From the NCBI GenBank assembly GCA_027563935.2, contig CM050451.1, positions 99,661,565 through 99,725,564 of the forward strand: a stretch of 64,000 nucleotides of DNA, written 5' to 3'. The position numbers and the translations under genes were made by a program. Numbering within the stretch: position 1 is the stretch's first letter; the number at the start of each line of letters is the position of its first letter. A model generated the notes under the pieces. The model worked only from the letters and a program-made list of their open reading frames with translations, did no database searches and was not told the origin of the DNA. Source of the DNA: Costus lasius. Taxonomy: Eukaryota; Streptophyta; Magnoliopsida; Zingiberales; Costaceae. This document shows, in pieces, positions 22,552-32,697 of this stretch.

Positions 22552-24592
22552 CTCATCATGTGAACCAACACATATGGAAATCTAGTCAAGTCCGACCTGA
22601 CTGTTATACCTAGGGCCAACGATTTCCTTGCGGAAGGCGCGTCTAGAGTTTTAACCAGAATGGGGAAATCATTGTCACCACACACCTACTGAAGATAGAT
22701 GGGTGTCTTTCATGGGGGTGAAAAATAGTGCACAACACCAACGATCGACAGTTTGACAAGGGTTACGAATCAGAAGGCTAAGGAACGGGACTTGATATAA
22801 TTTAGTGAGGATTTTTGTGGTCTCGGCACCACGAGCTTTTATCTTATTTCTACCAATACAGGTATGCAATCGTATGGTGGAATAAAACCAAAAGCAGTAA
22901 AGGCATGTTGAAGTAGAAAACAATAAAATATGATGTGATCAAAGGCCATAACTCGGGTAACAAGCCCCTAAACCTAGTCTCAATCACCTAGCACTGCCAA
23001 GGGCTATAAGCCATGGGCTCATGCCAAAAAGTCCTTAGCTCATCCCTGAGTGCCCTAAGGGCTCTGCCCCCGATCCCTGAGGTGCGCCACCTAGGTCTTC
23101 AGCTCCATGGGTGAGCTCGCGAACCCTAAAGGCACCATCCAGGCAAACCCTATATTTCCTTTAGGTTCGGCCAGCTCGCAAATCCTAGGCTCCTCCTAGG
23201 GTTCGGCCAACTCATATCTCCTTCTGGAAGATAGCTCGCAAACCCTAGGGTCCTCCTAGGGTTTGGCTAAACATCCATGTGCCATCCTCTCCATGTGTCT
23301 GACCATCCTTGCTAGATGCGCCACTTCCCTTTCTAGGTGCGCCACCCATAAGGTGCACCCTTTTGCTTGGATGTGTCATCATGCAAGTGTAGGTGCTGTT
23401 TTTCTCTATCTTAGCCCTTGAATGTATGAAGTGCCCCTAACAGCCTTCTTATTCCTGACTAATAGAGAAAACAACCCCTTACCAAGGTTAGGTGTGCTAA
23501 CCATCTTGATTAACCCATGAACCCTTAGACACATCACTAGGCAACCCTAGTAAACATCATGGTTTGGCTAGTCAAGTTGATCAGCCCCCTTAGGATGCTC
23601 AATCTTCACCATCAGCCCATGAACCCATTGTTGGACTACTTGGTGACCCTAGGAGTCAATATGATTCGGCTATTGATGTAGGTCAGCCCCTTAGGGTGAG
23701 CCACCTTCATCTTTAGGCCTTGAACCCTAGATGCACAACTAGGAAACCCTAGAAGGCTTCATGGTTCGGCTAAGGACAAAGGTCAACTCCCTAACTTGGT
23801 TAGGTTGCACCATCATCTTATCCAACCATCATCCCTTAAGTATACCATCTATGTAATCCTAGGAGTCACTCAAGGTTAGGTCAAAGAATGGATGCACCAC
23901 CTTTAGGGTGAGGTGCGCCAACCCTAATCCTAGCTGCCAACCCCCTTGGATGCGCCTCTAGGTAACCTTGGAAGCCACCCTAGGGTTCGCTAGGTCATGG
24001 GCTGTGCCACCTTGAGAGATGCGCAAGGGAGAAGAAATGCCACAATGTTTTGGTCTTCAATTTAAATTACCATACTGGATTGAAATACATACTTCAAAAT
24101 CGGCACACACATGGCAATCACAGGGCTTGTCATTGATCACATCATAATGCATAAATCAACTACTTATACGATTCTATATGCTATGAAAAATCAACAAGTA
24201 ATCACTTTTAATTTTTCATAAAACCCTTTCAATTAATTTTCAATGACTCTATATCATCCTTCTATATTGTTTCGCCCCTCTCAGGAGTCTACAAAGGGTA
24301 GCCACCCCTTATAATCCTTACCCCATAGAGATTAGGACAATCACCCTGCCCCAATAATCTCCTATGGGTGTTGTGCCATGGGTCTATCCCATGCGCACAA
24401 GGAGGGGTTAATTCTTCCACATAGGGTCTATCCCAGATGTGAAGAAAACAAAAACTAGAAGATGATTAAGAGGTGAAAATTAGCAAAAAAAAAATTTCAA
24501 TAGAAAAATCATGGCATAAAAATTTTCAAAAATCATTTTCATGTCATGGGGTATGTGCATGTAGAAAAGACACCTATAGGCCTCGTAAAATT
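22552..24592 (-). other. Leader of element D, right of element C
   Basis: About 2.0 kb between the C insertion and the D primer-binding site. The first 250 bp match the C leader (19150-19400). The rest has no coding frame I can support and is rich in short GCGCCAC and AACCCTAG words. Near 23105-23275 three to four degenerate units (AGCTCGCAAACCCTAG ... CCTCCTAGGGTTCGGC) follow one another. Confidence 0.7.
23510..24030. repeat. Five diverged tandem modules of about 100-115 bp in the D leader
   Basis: Successive modules share the pattern CCCTTAGAC / CAACTAGG-AACCCTAG-AG / CATGGTTCGGCTA / GGTCA-CCCTTAGG / CACCTTCATC. They begin near 23513, 23621, 23717, 23827 and 23937. Each is recognisable but strongly diverged, so the array is old. 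Limits are approximate. Confidence 0.55.
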
Positions 24593-24604
24593 GCTCTGAT
24601 ACCA
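24593..24604 (-). other. Primer-binding site of element D
   Basis: Element-sense TGGTATCAGAGC, one base inside the D LTR. Confidence 0.9.
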
Positions 24605-24605
24605 C

Positions 24606-25088
24606 TGTTGGGAATCCTCGGACCTTATAAAAAAATTTAAACGCAGCGGAATGAAGGTCCAAAATAGAATTCCCAGAAACACCAAGATCCCTCGTTATGA
24701 GTTAAAACTGAAGGATGTGAAGAGTAGTACTTTGTAAAGCAATTTTAGGAGCAGTCAATGATGAAGATGATCAAGTGCACGTCCTCTGCAGTCACGCACA
24801 CACGGATGACCTCGAGACTCCTCTGCTCCACGCACATGCTAGCTTTGAGAGAAGAGATCCATGCCTCTAATGTCTTCTCTACTTGCGCCAATCACCAAGA
24901 CCATGCACCAAGGAGAAGGGGAAGTGTTGGCGACAAGGAATGAGTAGCACTATCGCTTGTCCCAACCTTGATGCAAAAACTTTTATGTGTTATCAGCTTC
25001 AAGACCCTCACGCCAAGGAGGAGAGGGGAGGCGACAACAAGAGATGAGAGAAAAGATTTTTTGGTGTGTCAATCTCCTAAGAGAGCCT
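24606..25088 (-). repeat. 5' LTR of element D, first part (left of solo LTR F)
   Basis: Begins TGTTGGGAATCCTCGG next to the primer-binding site and stops at AGCCT (25084-25088), the target site of F. The sequence resumes at 42874. The total LTR is 483 + 1,252 bp. Confidence 0.85.
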
Positions 25089-26694
25089 TGTAGGAGTCCC
25101 CTTCAAGGGGGAGCGAAACCCTAAGGTGGCGCAAGTGACCTTGTCTTTGTTTTAGCAGCGGAATTAGGGTTTCATAATGATCATCGCATGCAATATGATC
25201 AACTTCAACAACATGATAAGGAATTCAAGAGGAAGATCATACCAATGCCATAAGATTGGATGCGGCTTGGAAGCTAGAGAACGATAGGGTTCTCCTCCAA
25301 AGTGTGCCACACACAAGATGAAGTTGGCTCACTCCTTGTCGTCCTTGTGCTAGCAAGGCTTCAAGGCTCTTGTCGTATGAAGGAGATGGAAAAACACTTT
25401 CGGCTAGGGCGATGAAGCTCTTCTTCTTGTCGTCAAGACCAACCTCCTCTCGAATGGATAGACGACCAAGCAAGAAGACAACATGCGTTGAGGCATTTTC
25501 TTAGATGAGGCGTTACATGATTTCCCAATATGGAAAGTCATGAAGCTTTCGCCCACTCAAAGCAAACTGCCCTAAAACGCTTCCACCTTGAACCAACCGT
25601 TCACACATGTGTGAACCGGTTCAATGGAATTCGGTCCAACGCTTTTGGTTCAAAGACCAAACCAAAACAACCCAAGCCATGGTCTAGATCTCTCTCTGAA
25701 CCAAATGGTTCAAGATCTAACTGTTGATCTCTTGATGCTTCTGATCTCACTGATCTAGCATCACTTCTCTCGATCGAAGCTTACCGATCTCAAGCCCTAA
25801 TCAATCAAACATGATCAGACCAGATCTCACTTACAATCAGAGTCTAAACTCCTTTAAACTGAATCCAAACAATTCAGTCCACACGATCTGACTTAAGCAA
25901 GCCATATCATCAAATTGTGCGACCCTAAGGGTTTCCTTTAAATGTCGGTAACGATAACTTACGTTATCACGATCAGTGAGGGGTATCTAGCAACACATCA
26001 CTGTCTCCCGATATAAAGGAAAGAGTCTTCCAAGACTACACCCAAACCACAGCACAAGTGTGAATCTTCTTCACAAGGCATACATGTTTCCTTTGCCACT
26101 GGATGTTCTTATTGGACAAGCGTGTTAAGCCTGTGACTCCAATATGATGAGCATGATTAGACCAGATGATCATAGTCATCTGGGTATGGCCATACACTTC
26201 CTCAATCATCTCATATAGAGGGGCCCCTTTAGAACATCACACTCCTTAAACAAGGAGACGGCAATCCTATATCTATCACTAGTGCCCTAACCTGACTCAT
26301 GAACAATATCCAAGATAGTCTATAACCATTATGTTTTAAATGATATTGAACTACCTCAAAATAATGCCAATCATCATTTAGAAACACAAGTGATCTCAAG
26401 TCAGAGGACATGTGCCACTTGCAGCAAACAAGGAATATTCACTTGTGACAAGCAATTGAATATCCTAGTAGGGTCTGTCCAGTACATCCAATGTACCCAT
26501 GAGTCTACATCTTATTCCATGCTCGAAGCATCCTATAAGATTAGAACACATATTAGTCTCAATCATATCAAGGCTGTCTCATGTTCACCAAGATATCTCG
26601 ACTAAGGACATATGCATGTCAGCCTAGCTGAACAGCTTTGAGACATTATTCAGAAGTACACTTATTACAGCAGACAAGGTAACAAACTGAATAA
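25089..26694 (-). repeat. Solo LTR F (Cop1), first part
   Basis: Cop1 LTR starting TGTAGGAGTCCCC at 25089. It is interrupted after position 26694 by the chimeric element E and finishes at 42778-42868. The joined length is 1,697 bp, within the 1,688-1,715 bp of its relatives. The AGCCT duplication (25084-25088, 42869-42873) and the lack of any internal region show a solo LTR formed by LTR-LTR recombination. Confidence 0.92.
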
Positions 26695-26868
26695 TGTAAT
26701 ACCCCGGTTTAGTCCCACATTGGGAGTGGAAGGAAACATTATATAGTATATAAGGGTTAGTGGGCTTGCTATTGTTAACTTGGGCTTAAGCATTTTAATA
26801 AATTGGGTCACGTTGCAAATCGGCTCACCAAGTTAATAAATAGTTTGCTTACTAAGCGGGATGTGACA
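26695..26868 (+). repeat. TRIM LTR 1
   Basis: 174 bp, TGTAATACCCCGG ... GGGATGTGACA, followed two bases later by a tRNA-iMet primer-binding site. Contains a TATATAAG box near 26738. It differs from LTR 2 at about four positions, mostly at the 3' end. Confidence 0.9.
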
Positions 26869-27022
26869 AATGGTATCAGAGCAAAACTTAGTCCTAAGCA
26901 TGGTGAGAGGCCAATAGGAAAGGGCTACCGTGGATGGTGGAGCCGCCATTGGGCTGACCTCACATGCTGCCGACTAAGGGATGTGGGCTTGACGAGGACG
27001 TCAAGTCTTAAGTGGGGGAGAT
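26869..27022 (+). mobile_element. TRIM internal region 1
   Basis: 154 bp with primer-binding site TGGTATCAGAGC at 26871-26882 and polypurine tract AGTGGGGGAGAT just before LTR 2. It has no coding capacity, which is typical of TRIMs that depend on a partner element. Confidence 0.88.
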
Positions 27023-27196
27023 TGTAATACCCCGGTTTAGTCCCACATTGGGAGTGGAAGGAAACATTATATAGTATATAAGGGTTAGTGGGCTTGCTAT
27101 TGTTAACTTGGGCTTAAGCATTTTAATAAATTGGGCCACGTTGCAAATCGGCTCACCAAGTTAATAAATAGTTTGCTTACTAAGCGGGTCGTAACA
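27023..27196 (+). repeat. TRIM LTR 2 (shared between two tandem units)
   Basis: 174 bp, nearly identical to LTR 1. Its end reads GGGTCGTAACA instead of GGGATGTGACA. Confidence 0.9.
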
Positions 27197-27372
27197 AATG
27201 GTATCAGAGCAAAACTTAGTCCTAAGCATGGTGAGAGGCCAATAGGAAAGGGCTACCGAGGATGGTGGAGCCGCCATTGAGCTGACCTCACATGCTGCCG
27301 ACTAAGGGACGATTCTTGGGTATATGTTAAAGTTTGGCTTGACGAGGATGTCAAGTCTTAAGTGGGGGAGAT
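27197..27372 (+). mobile_element. TRIM internal region 2
   Basis: 176 bp with primer-binding site at 27199-27210 and the same polypurine tract. It carries about 22 extra bases near 27307-27330 compared with internal region 1, so the two units were not simply duplicated recently from one copy. Confidence 0.85.
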
Positions 27373-27410
27373 TGTAATACCCCGGTTTAGTCCCACATTG
27401 GAAGTGGGAG
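27373..27410 (+). repeat. TRIM LTR 3, truncated at the gypsy junction
   Basis: Only the first 35-40 bp of the TRIM LTR remain (TGTAATACCCCGG...CACATTGGAAGTGG). The following bases GGATACACGAGCTTCC read as gypsy protease-leading sequence. The exact joint lies at about 27408-27415. Confidence 0.8.
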
Positions 27411-29180
27411 AAGGATACACGAGCTTCCCGATCCGTCGTGGAAGGTACCTTATTTGTATTCGATCAGTTAGCTCGCATTCTATTTGACCCTGGTGCAAAT
27501 CTGTCTTTTGTATCTGTTAGATTTGCTGCATGTTTACCTGTTGTACCTAAGATGCTAGATTATGTTGTGTCTGTCAGTACTCCCTTAGGAAAGTCATTAT
27601 CTACAGATACTGTTTGTGCTAATTGTGTAGTGCATGTAGAGGGTTATGAGTTTCTGGTAGATCTAATCCTATTAGACATACAAGATTATGATGTCATCCT
27701 AGGTATGGATTGGTTATCCTCACATCATGCTACTGTGGATTGCTTTGAGAAAGTAATCACTTTAAATCTGCTAGATGGGAATCGGATTTTTGTGAGAGGT
27801 CTAGTGTCAGACCAAGGACCGCATGTAATATCTTTCCTGCAGGCCAGGAAGTTACTTGCTAGTGGATGCAAGGGTTATCTTGCGCATGTTAAGGTGCAGG
27901 ATGATTCTACTTCTGATTTGACTCAGATGGCGGTGGTGAAAGAATTTCCTGATGTGTTCTCTGAGGAATTTTCAGGCTTGCCACCAATTAGAGAGGTAGA
28001 GTTTGGCATTGAGTTGGCGCCAGGTACGGCACCTATCTCCAGAGCTCCTTATCGCATGGCTACCTCAGAGCTGGCTGAGCTTAAGAAACAACTGGAGGAA
28101 TTGCTAGAGAAAGGGTACATTCGGCCTAGTGCTTCTCCCTGGGGAGCGCCAGTGCTGTTTGTAAAGAAGAAAGATGGAACCCTGAGGATGTGTATAGACT
28201 ACAGGCAACTGAACCAAGTGACTATCAAGAATAAGTATCCTCTCCCCAGAATTGATGATCTATTTGATCAGTTACAGGGAGCGACAGTGTTCTCTAAGAT
28301 TGATCTGAGATCAGGGTATTACCAGCTTAGGGTCAAGGATGAGGATATATTTAAGACTGCTTTCAGGACCAGGTATGGGCATTTTGAATTTCTAGTTATG
28401 CCTTTTGGACTGAAGAATGCACCTGCTGTCTTCATGGATTTGATGAACAGGGTATTCCATGAATTGCTTGACTCTTGTGTGGTAGTCTTTATAGACGATA
28501 TTTTGGTATACTCACGGACTACTTCAGATCATGTCAGTGACTTGCGCAGAGTGCTGGAGGTTCTGAGGAAGAACCGATTATATGCCAAGGCTAGTAAGTG
28601 TGAGTTCTGGCTAGAGAAGATCAGTTTCCTTGGGCATGTGATTTCTGGTCAGGGGGTGTCCGTGGATCCAGTTAAAGTGCAAGCCATCCTTGATTGGGGA
28701 AGACCGACTAGTGCTACTGAGATCAGAAGTTTTCTGGGTCTAGCAGGTTACTACCGGAGGTTTGTTGAGGGATTCTCCGAGCTGGCGGGTCCTTTAACTA
28801 AATTGACCAGAAAGGAGGCCAAGTTTATTTGGGATGACAAGTGTGAAGAGAGCTTTCAGGAGCTGAAGAGGAGGTTGACTAGTACACCGATCCTCATTAT
28901 TCCTAGTGATGGGGAAAAGTTTACTGTTTATACGGATGCTTCAGGCAAAGGGTTGGGTTGTGTCTTGATGCAGAAGGGTTCTGTAGTAGCCTATGCTTCG
29001 AGACAACTGAAGGAGTATGAATTGAACTACCCTACTCATGATTTAGAGTTGGCGGCCGTAGTCTTTGCTTTGAAGATATGGCGTCACTATTTGTTGGGTC
29101 AGGAGTTTGATCTGTTCACTGATCACCAGAGTCTCAAGTACATCTTCACTCAGAAGGAGTTAAACATGAGACAGAGAAGA
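27411..29180 (+). CDS. Gypsy pol, 5'-truncated: protease, reverse transcriptase, RNase H (element E)
   Basis: The open frame runs unbroken from the junction to the insertion point of G (581 codons from 27438; the natural start is lost). Protease appears as [11 protein letters not shown], with Asp-Pro-Gly where Asp-Ser-Gly is usual. RT has [34 protein letters not shown] and the catalytic [11 protein letters not shown]. RNase H has [23 protein letters not shown] and [10 protein letters not shown]. These motifs and the downstream chromodomain place it in the chromovirus branch, close to Tekay/Del. G interrupts it at a GAAGA target site between RNase H and integrase. The frame resumes in phase at 38324. 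Upstream, about 38 bp of TRIM LTR replace gag and the rest of the 5' end. Confidence 0.93.
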
Positions 29181-29963
29181 TGTTGGGGTATGCCCTTAAG
29201 GCTAATGTTTGAGGCCTTGGGATTGTATAAGTATCATGTAATAAACTCTTATGTTTATAAAGGCATGGTTATTATTCAGGTTGCTACCTTGTCTGCTGTA
29301 ATAAGTGTACTTCTGAATAATGTCTCAAAGCTGTTCAGCTAGGCTGACATGCATATGTCCTTAGTCGAGATATCTTGGTGAACATGAGACAGCCTTGATA
29401 TGATTGAGACTAATATGTGTTCTAATCTTATAGGATGCTTCGAGCATGGAATAAGATGTAGACTCATGGGTACATTGGATGTACTGGACAGACCCTACTA
29501 GGATATTCAATTGCTTGTCACAATGTGAATGATCCTTGTAAGCACCAAGTGGCACATGTCCTCTGACTTGAGATCACTTGTGTTTCTAAATGATGATTGT
29601 CATTGTCTTGAGGTAGTTCAATATCATTTGAAACATAATGATTATAGACTATCTTGGATGGTGATCTTGAATCAGGTTAGGGCACTAGTGATAGACATAG
29701 GATTGCCGTCTCCTTGTTTAAGGAGTGTGATGTTCTAAAGGGCCCCCCTATATGAGATGATTGAGATAGTGTATGGCCATACCCAGATGACTATGTTCAT
29801 CTGATCTAATCATGCTCATCGTATTGGAGTTACAAGCTTGACCCGCTTGTCCAATAAGAACATCCAGTGGCAAAGGACACATGTATGCCTAGTGAAGTTG
29901 ATTCACACTTGTGCTGTGGTTTGGGTGAAGTCTTGGAAGACTCTTTCCTTTATATCGGGAGAC

Positions 29964-30013
29964 AGTGATGTGTTGCTAGATACCCCTCACTGATCGTGAT
30001 AACGAAAGTTATC
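29964..30013 (+). promoter_or_regulatory. Conserved LTR block plus hairpin (G copy)
   Basis: 28 bp (29964-29991) identical to the Cop2 element C apart from strand, followed by a hairpin GATAAC-GAAA-GTTATC at 29998-30013. Further downstream (30035-30057) is the ACCCTCAGGGTCGCAC motif, also shared in diverged form. Function unknown. Confidence 0.65.
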
Positions 30014-30139
30014 GTTACCGACATTTAAAGGAAACCCTCAGGGTCGCACAATTTGATGATATGGCTTACTTAAGTCAGATCGTGTGGACTGAATTGTTTG
30101 GGTTCAGTTTAAAGGGATAGATGCTCTGATTGTAAGTGA

Positions 30140-30240
30140 GATCTGGTCTGATCATGTTTGATTGATTGGGACTTGAGATCGGTAAGCTTCGATCGAGAGT
30201 ATTGATGCTAGATCGGTGAGATCAAGAGTATCACGAGATC
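30140..30240. promoter_or_regulatory. GATC-dense block of the Cop1 LTR
   Basis: Seven GATC tetranucleotides within 101 bp (30140, 30150, 30177, 30191, 30211, 30220, 30237). The block is well conserved in all Cop1 LTRs of the window, whereas the sequence on its PBS-proximal side differs between subfamilies. A regulatory role is inference only. Confidence 0.4.
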
Positions 30241-30897
30241 AACGGTTAGATATTGAACCATTGGTTCAATGAGATCTAGACCATGGCTTGGGCTGGTTTA
30301 ATTTGGTTCTTGAACCAAATTGAAATGGATTGAAGTGGCTTGAACCGGTTCACAAGGGTGAACGCTTGGTTCAAGGGGTTAGGCGTTTTGGTTCGGTAAT
30401 GGGCGCATAGCTTCATCTCTTCCATTTATGGAAAGTATTGAAGGCGACTTCACCTTAACGCCAAAGCGTTTTGAACGCTCGACTTTACTCCTCTCTTCTC
30501 AACGTTCATCCTTGGAGGTGATGGCATTCGGACGAGAAGAGGAGGAAGGTTGCTCTCGCCAAGCTTGATCCAAAACTCCTTCACGCGACAAGGGATACTT
30601 TGGAGCCTTGCTAGCACAAGGGACGTTCAAGGTGTAGGCCTTCTTCTTCTTGTGTGCGATTCCTTTGGAGAAGTTCTCTTTGAACTTTGCTTCCAAGCCG
30701 ACATCCGATCTATGGCATTGGTATGATCACATTCTTGATCTAATGAAATATTATAGTTGATCATATGAGCACATAAGCGATTGAATTCTTGAAATCCTAG
30801 CAAAATGCATGCGCCCCCTTGTCTAGGGTTTTCGGCCCCCCCCCCTCTTGAAAGGGGTTTATCCGCTTGCGCTCCCCCTTGAAGGGGACCCTTCAAT

Positions 30898-30909
30898 TGG
30901 TATCAGAGC
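30898..30909 (+). other. Primer-binding site of element G
   Basis: TGGTATCAGAGC, two bases after the 5' LTR. Confidence 0.93.
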
Positions 30910-32517
30910 AGGGATCTTATATGATTCATATGATTGCTATGTATGTTTTGTGATCCATATATGTTTGATGCTTAGATCTATGTTTTCTCTTCATGCGATT
31001 ATACTAGTGGATAGTATGTTCATGTTGCGCATGTATGAGAGTTATGTTGTGTTGGCGCTAGTTGAATGGCGCATGTATGATGATTGCGCTTCTTTCATGT
31101 TGTTGTAGTTGTTTTTCTTAAAAACCCTAAATGACATGCGCGCCTTGCATATTAGATCTAAGCCGCACCTACAATAAACCCTTAGATGGGTTGATGGGGT
31201 TGAAGTCACCTCTAGATTAGATCCAATAGTCTGATCAGACCATCTGACAGCCTAGATGGATCGACCAGATGGCACCTGTGCGCAAGCATGAGGTGGCCAT
31301 AGGTCGATCGCACCTTAGGCATGTAGCGAGGTCTGGTTGAGACAACCAGTGAACACACATGAGCTAGGCCCGGGGTCACACCCGCTTGGCAGAACTCATG
31401 AGGGTTGTTCAGCCCTTGGCGCATGCATGGTTGACCATTAGGTCAACACGGGTCAGTTAGGACTCGGTGCATGCAAGGGCAGAGGATCTGATTAGATGGA
31501 TGAGTGGATCCCTATCAATGTACCATTGTAAGGTTGTAGGGGCACATAAGGAAATTAAAATTGATGCCATGGGGTTTTCAAAAAATTAATTTCATGATTG
31601 GATCACATGTTGATTGATGCCATGATGTTTGTTTATTTAATCTTATGTGGGTTGCCCTAATGTGTGCTGTGCTGGGGCCTGCGTGCCTGGAATTAAACTT
31701 GTAAATTAATTTGTGATCTGCGAATCACATTTGTACTTAATTTATAATGTATAATTGACCTGCGAGTCAAACTTGTCTAGATAGATCAAATTGTATTTGA
31801 TTAGACAAGAGCACAAAGGCACACATCCAAGAGGGGCTTTCAGCTGGTGGCGCACCTGAGGTGCTCTTGGCGCTAGGGCCCTGGGTTGGACCAGATGAGA
31901 TGCAAAAGTCCCAAGAAGAGCAAGTGAAGACTTAAGTTTCTTAAGGTCTTACTTAGGCTTTGGGCTTTTACCACATAAGATGCATGCTTTCTTTTTATTG
32001 CTTATATAATTAGAACTGCATGAGTTTATCTTCTGCTATCACCATAGGACTTGCATGATAGTGAAGAAGATAAAAGACCGTTAAAATCCAAACGCTAACA
32101 TATCAAGCTCGTAAGCCTTCTGACGCGAAACCTCACTGTTCTGATTATCGTTGGAGCCGTGTTGTACCCACTCAGTGGGCACGTCCATCTATCTTCAGAC
32201 GGTGCTGGATTTCACCTGCGTGTTACAGAGAAGGGATTTATCGCTTCTCGTTGCTCAGCATAGCACGTGGTGGTCCAGGGAGTAGGTCGGGTCAGCTTGA
32301 CCATGTAGGCTACATATGTGGCGCATATGGTAGCACATGGAGGCAGCCATCTGTGGGGTCAGAGACTGTGTTGTACCAACTCAGTTGGCACAGTCTGCTG
32401 GATTGCCCAGGTGAAGGGGAATCGCACGGGTTGGCGATTGGCTGGGACAGCCTACCAGAAATTAGTGCTTGTCATCTCTGTGCATCTTATCTCGCCTGAG
32501 CGGGACGCGGAGACCAA
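30910..32517 (+). other. 5' leader of element G with two stem-loops
   Basis: 1.6 kb upstream of the putative intron, no gene supported. Stem-loop 1 is at 32158-32183: CGTG, unpaired TTGTA, CCCAC-TCA-GTGGG, CACG. Stem-loop 2 is at 32363-32396: AGACTGTG, unpaired TTGTA, CCAAC-TCA-GTTGG, CACAGTCT. Such structures in retroelement leaders may act in packaging, dimerisation or translation. Which applies here is unknown. Confidence 0.7.
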
Positions 32518-32676
32518 GTATGAAATCTGGATCCCATCTCACTAAAAGAGTGTTACTCTTTCGGACTGTTTTACTGGATTTTACAGTCAGCTAAAATAGT
32601 GAGAAAAGGAATCATTCTTAAGTCCTGATTGATTCTTAACATTGATACTGACCTTGCTGTTCTTGCATTGTTGTAG
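32518..32676 (+). other. Putative leader intron of element G
   Basis: 159 nt from GTATGAAATC to a T-rich acceptor TTGTTGTAG, with a branch-like CTGAC at about 32659. It lies 21 nt before the gag ATG. GT and AG are kept in A, C and L. Confidence 0.5.
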
Positions 32677-32697
32677 ATTCCTGCAGCAACGAACACC

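Larger units (their letters stand above)
29181..30895 (+). repeat. 5' LTR of copia element G
   Basis: 1,715 bp, TGTTGGGGTATGCCC ... GGGACCCTTCA. Possible TATA boxes are TATAAA near 29257 and TATAT at 29951-29955. The latter sits 9 bp before the shared block, so the transcription start cannot be fixed by eye. Contains the 28-bp block with hairpin and a GATC-dense block (see separate entries). Confidence 0.96.

Noticed and set aside
23000..24000. Telomere-like AACCCTA words as an interstitial telomere
   Set aside because: The words are scattered in diverged modules of a retrotransposon leader, not arranged as TTTAGGG arrays.
30848..31108. 86-codon frame crossing the LTR/leader joint of G
   Set aside because: It spans the PBS, which argues against a conserved protein, and has no known motif.
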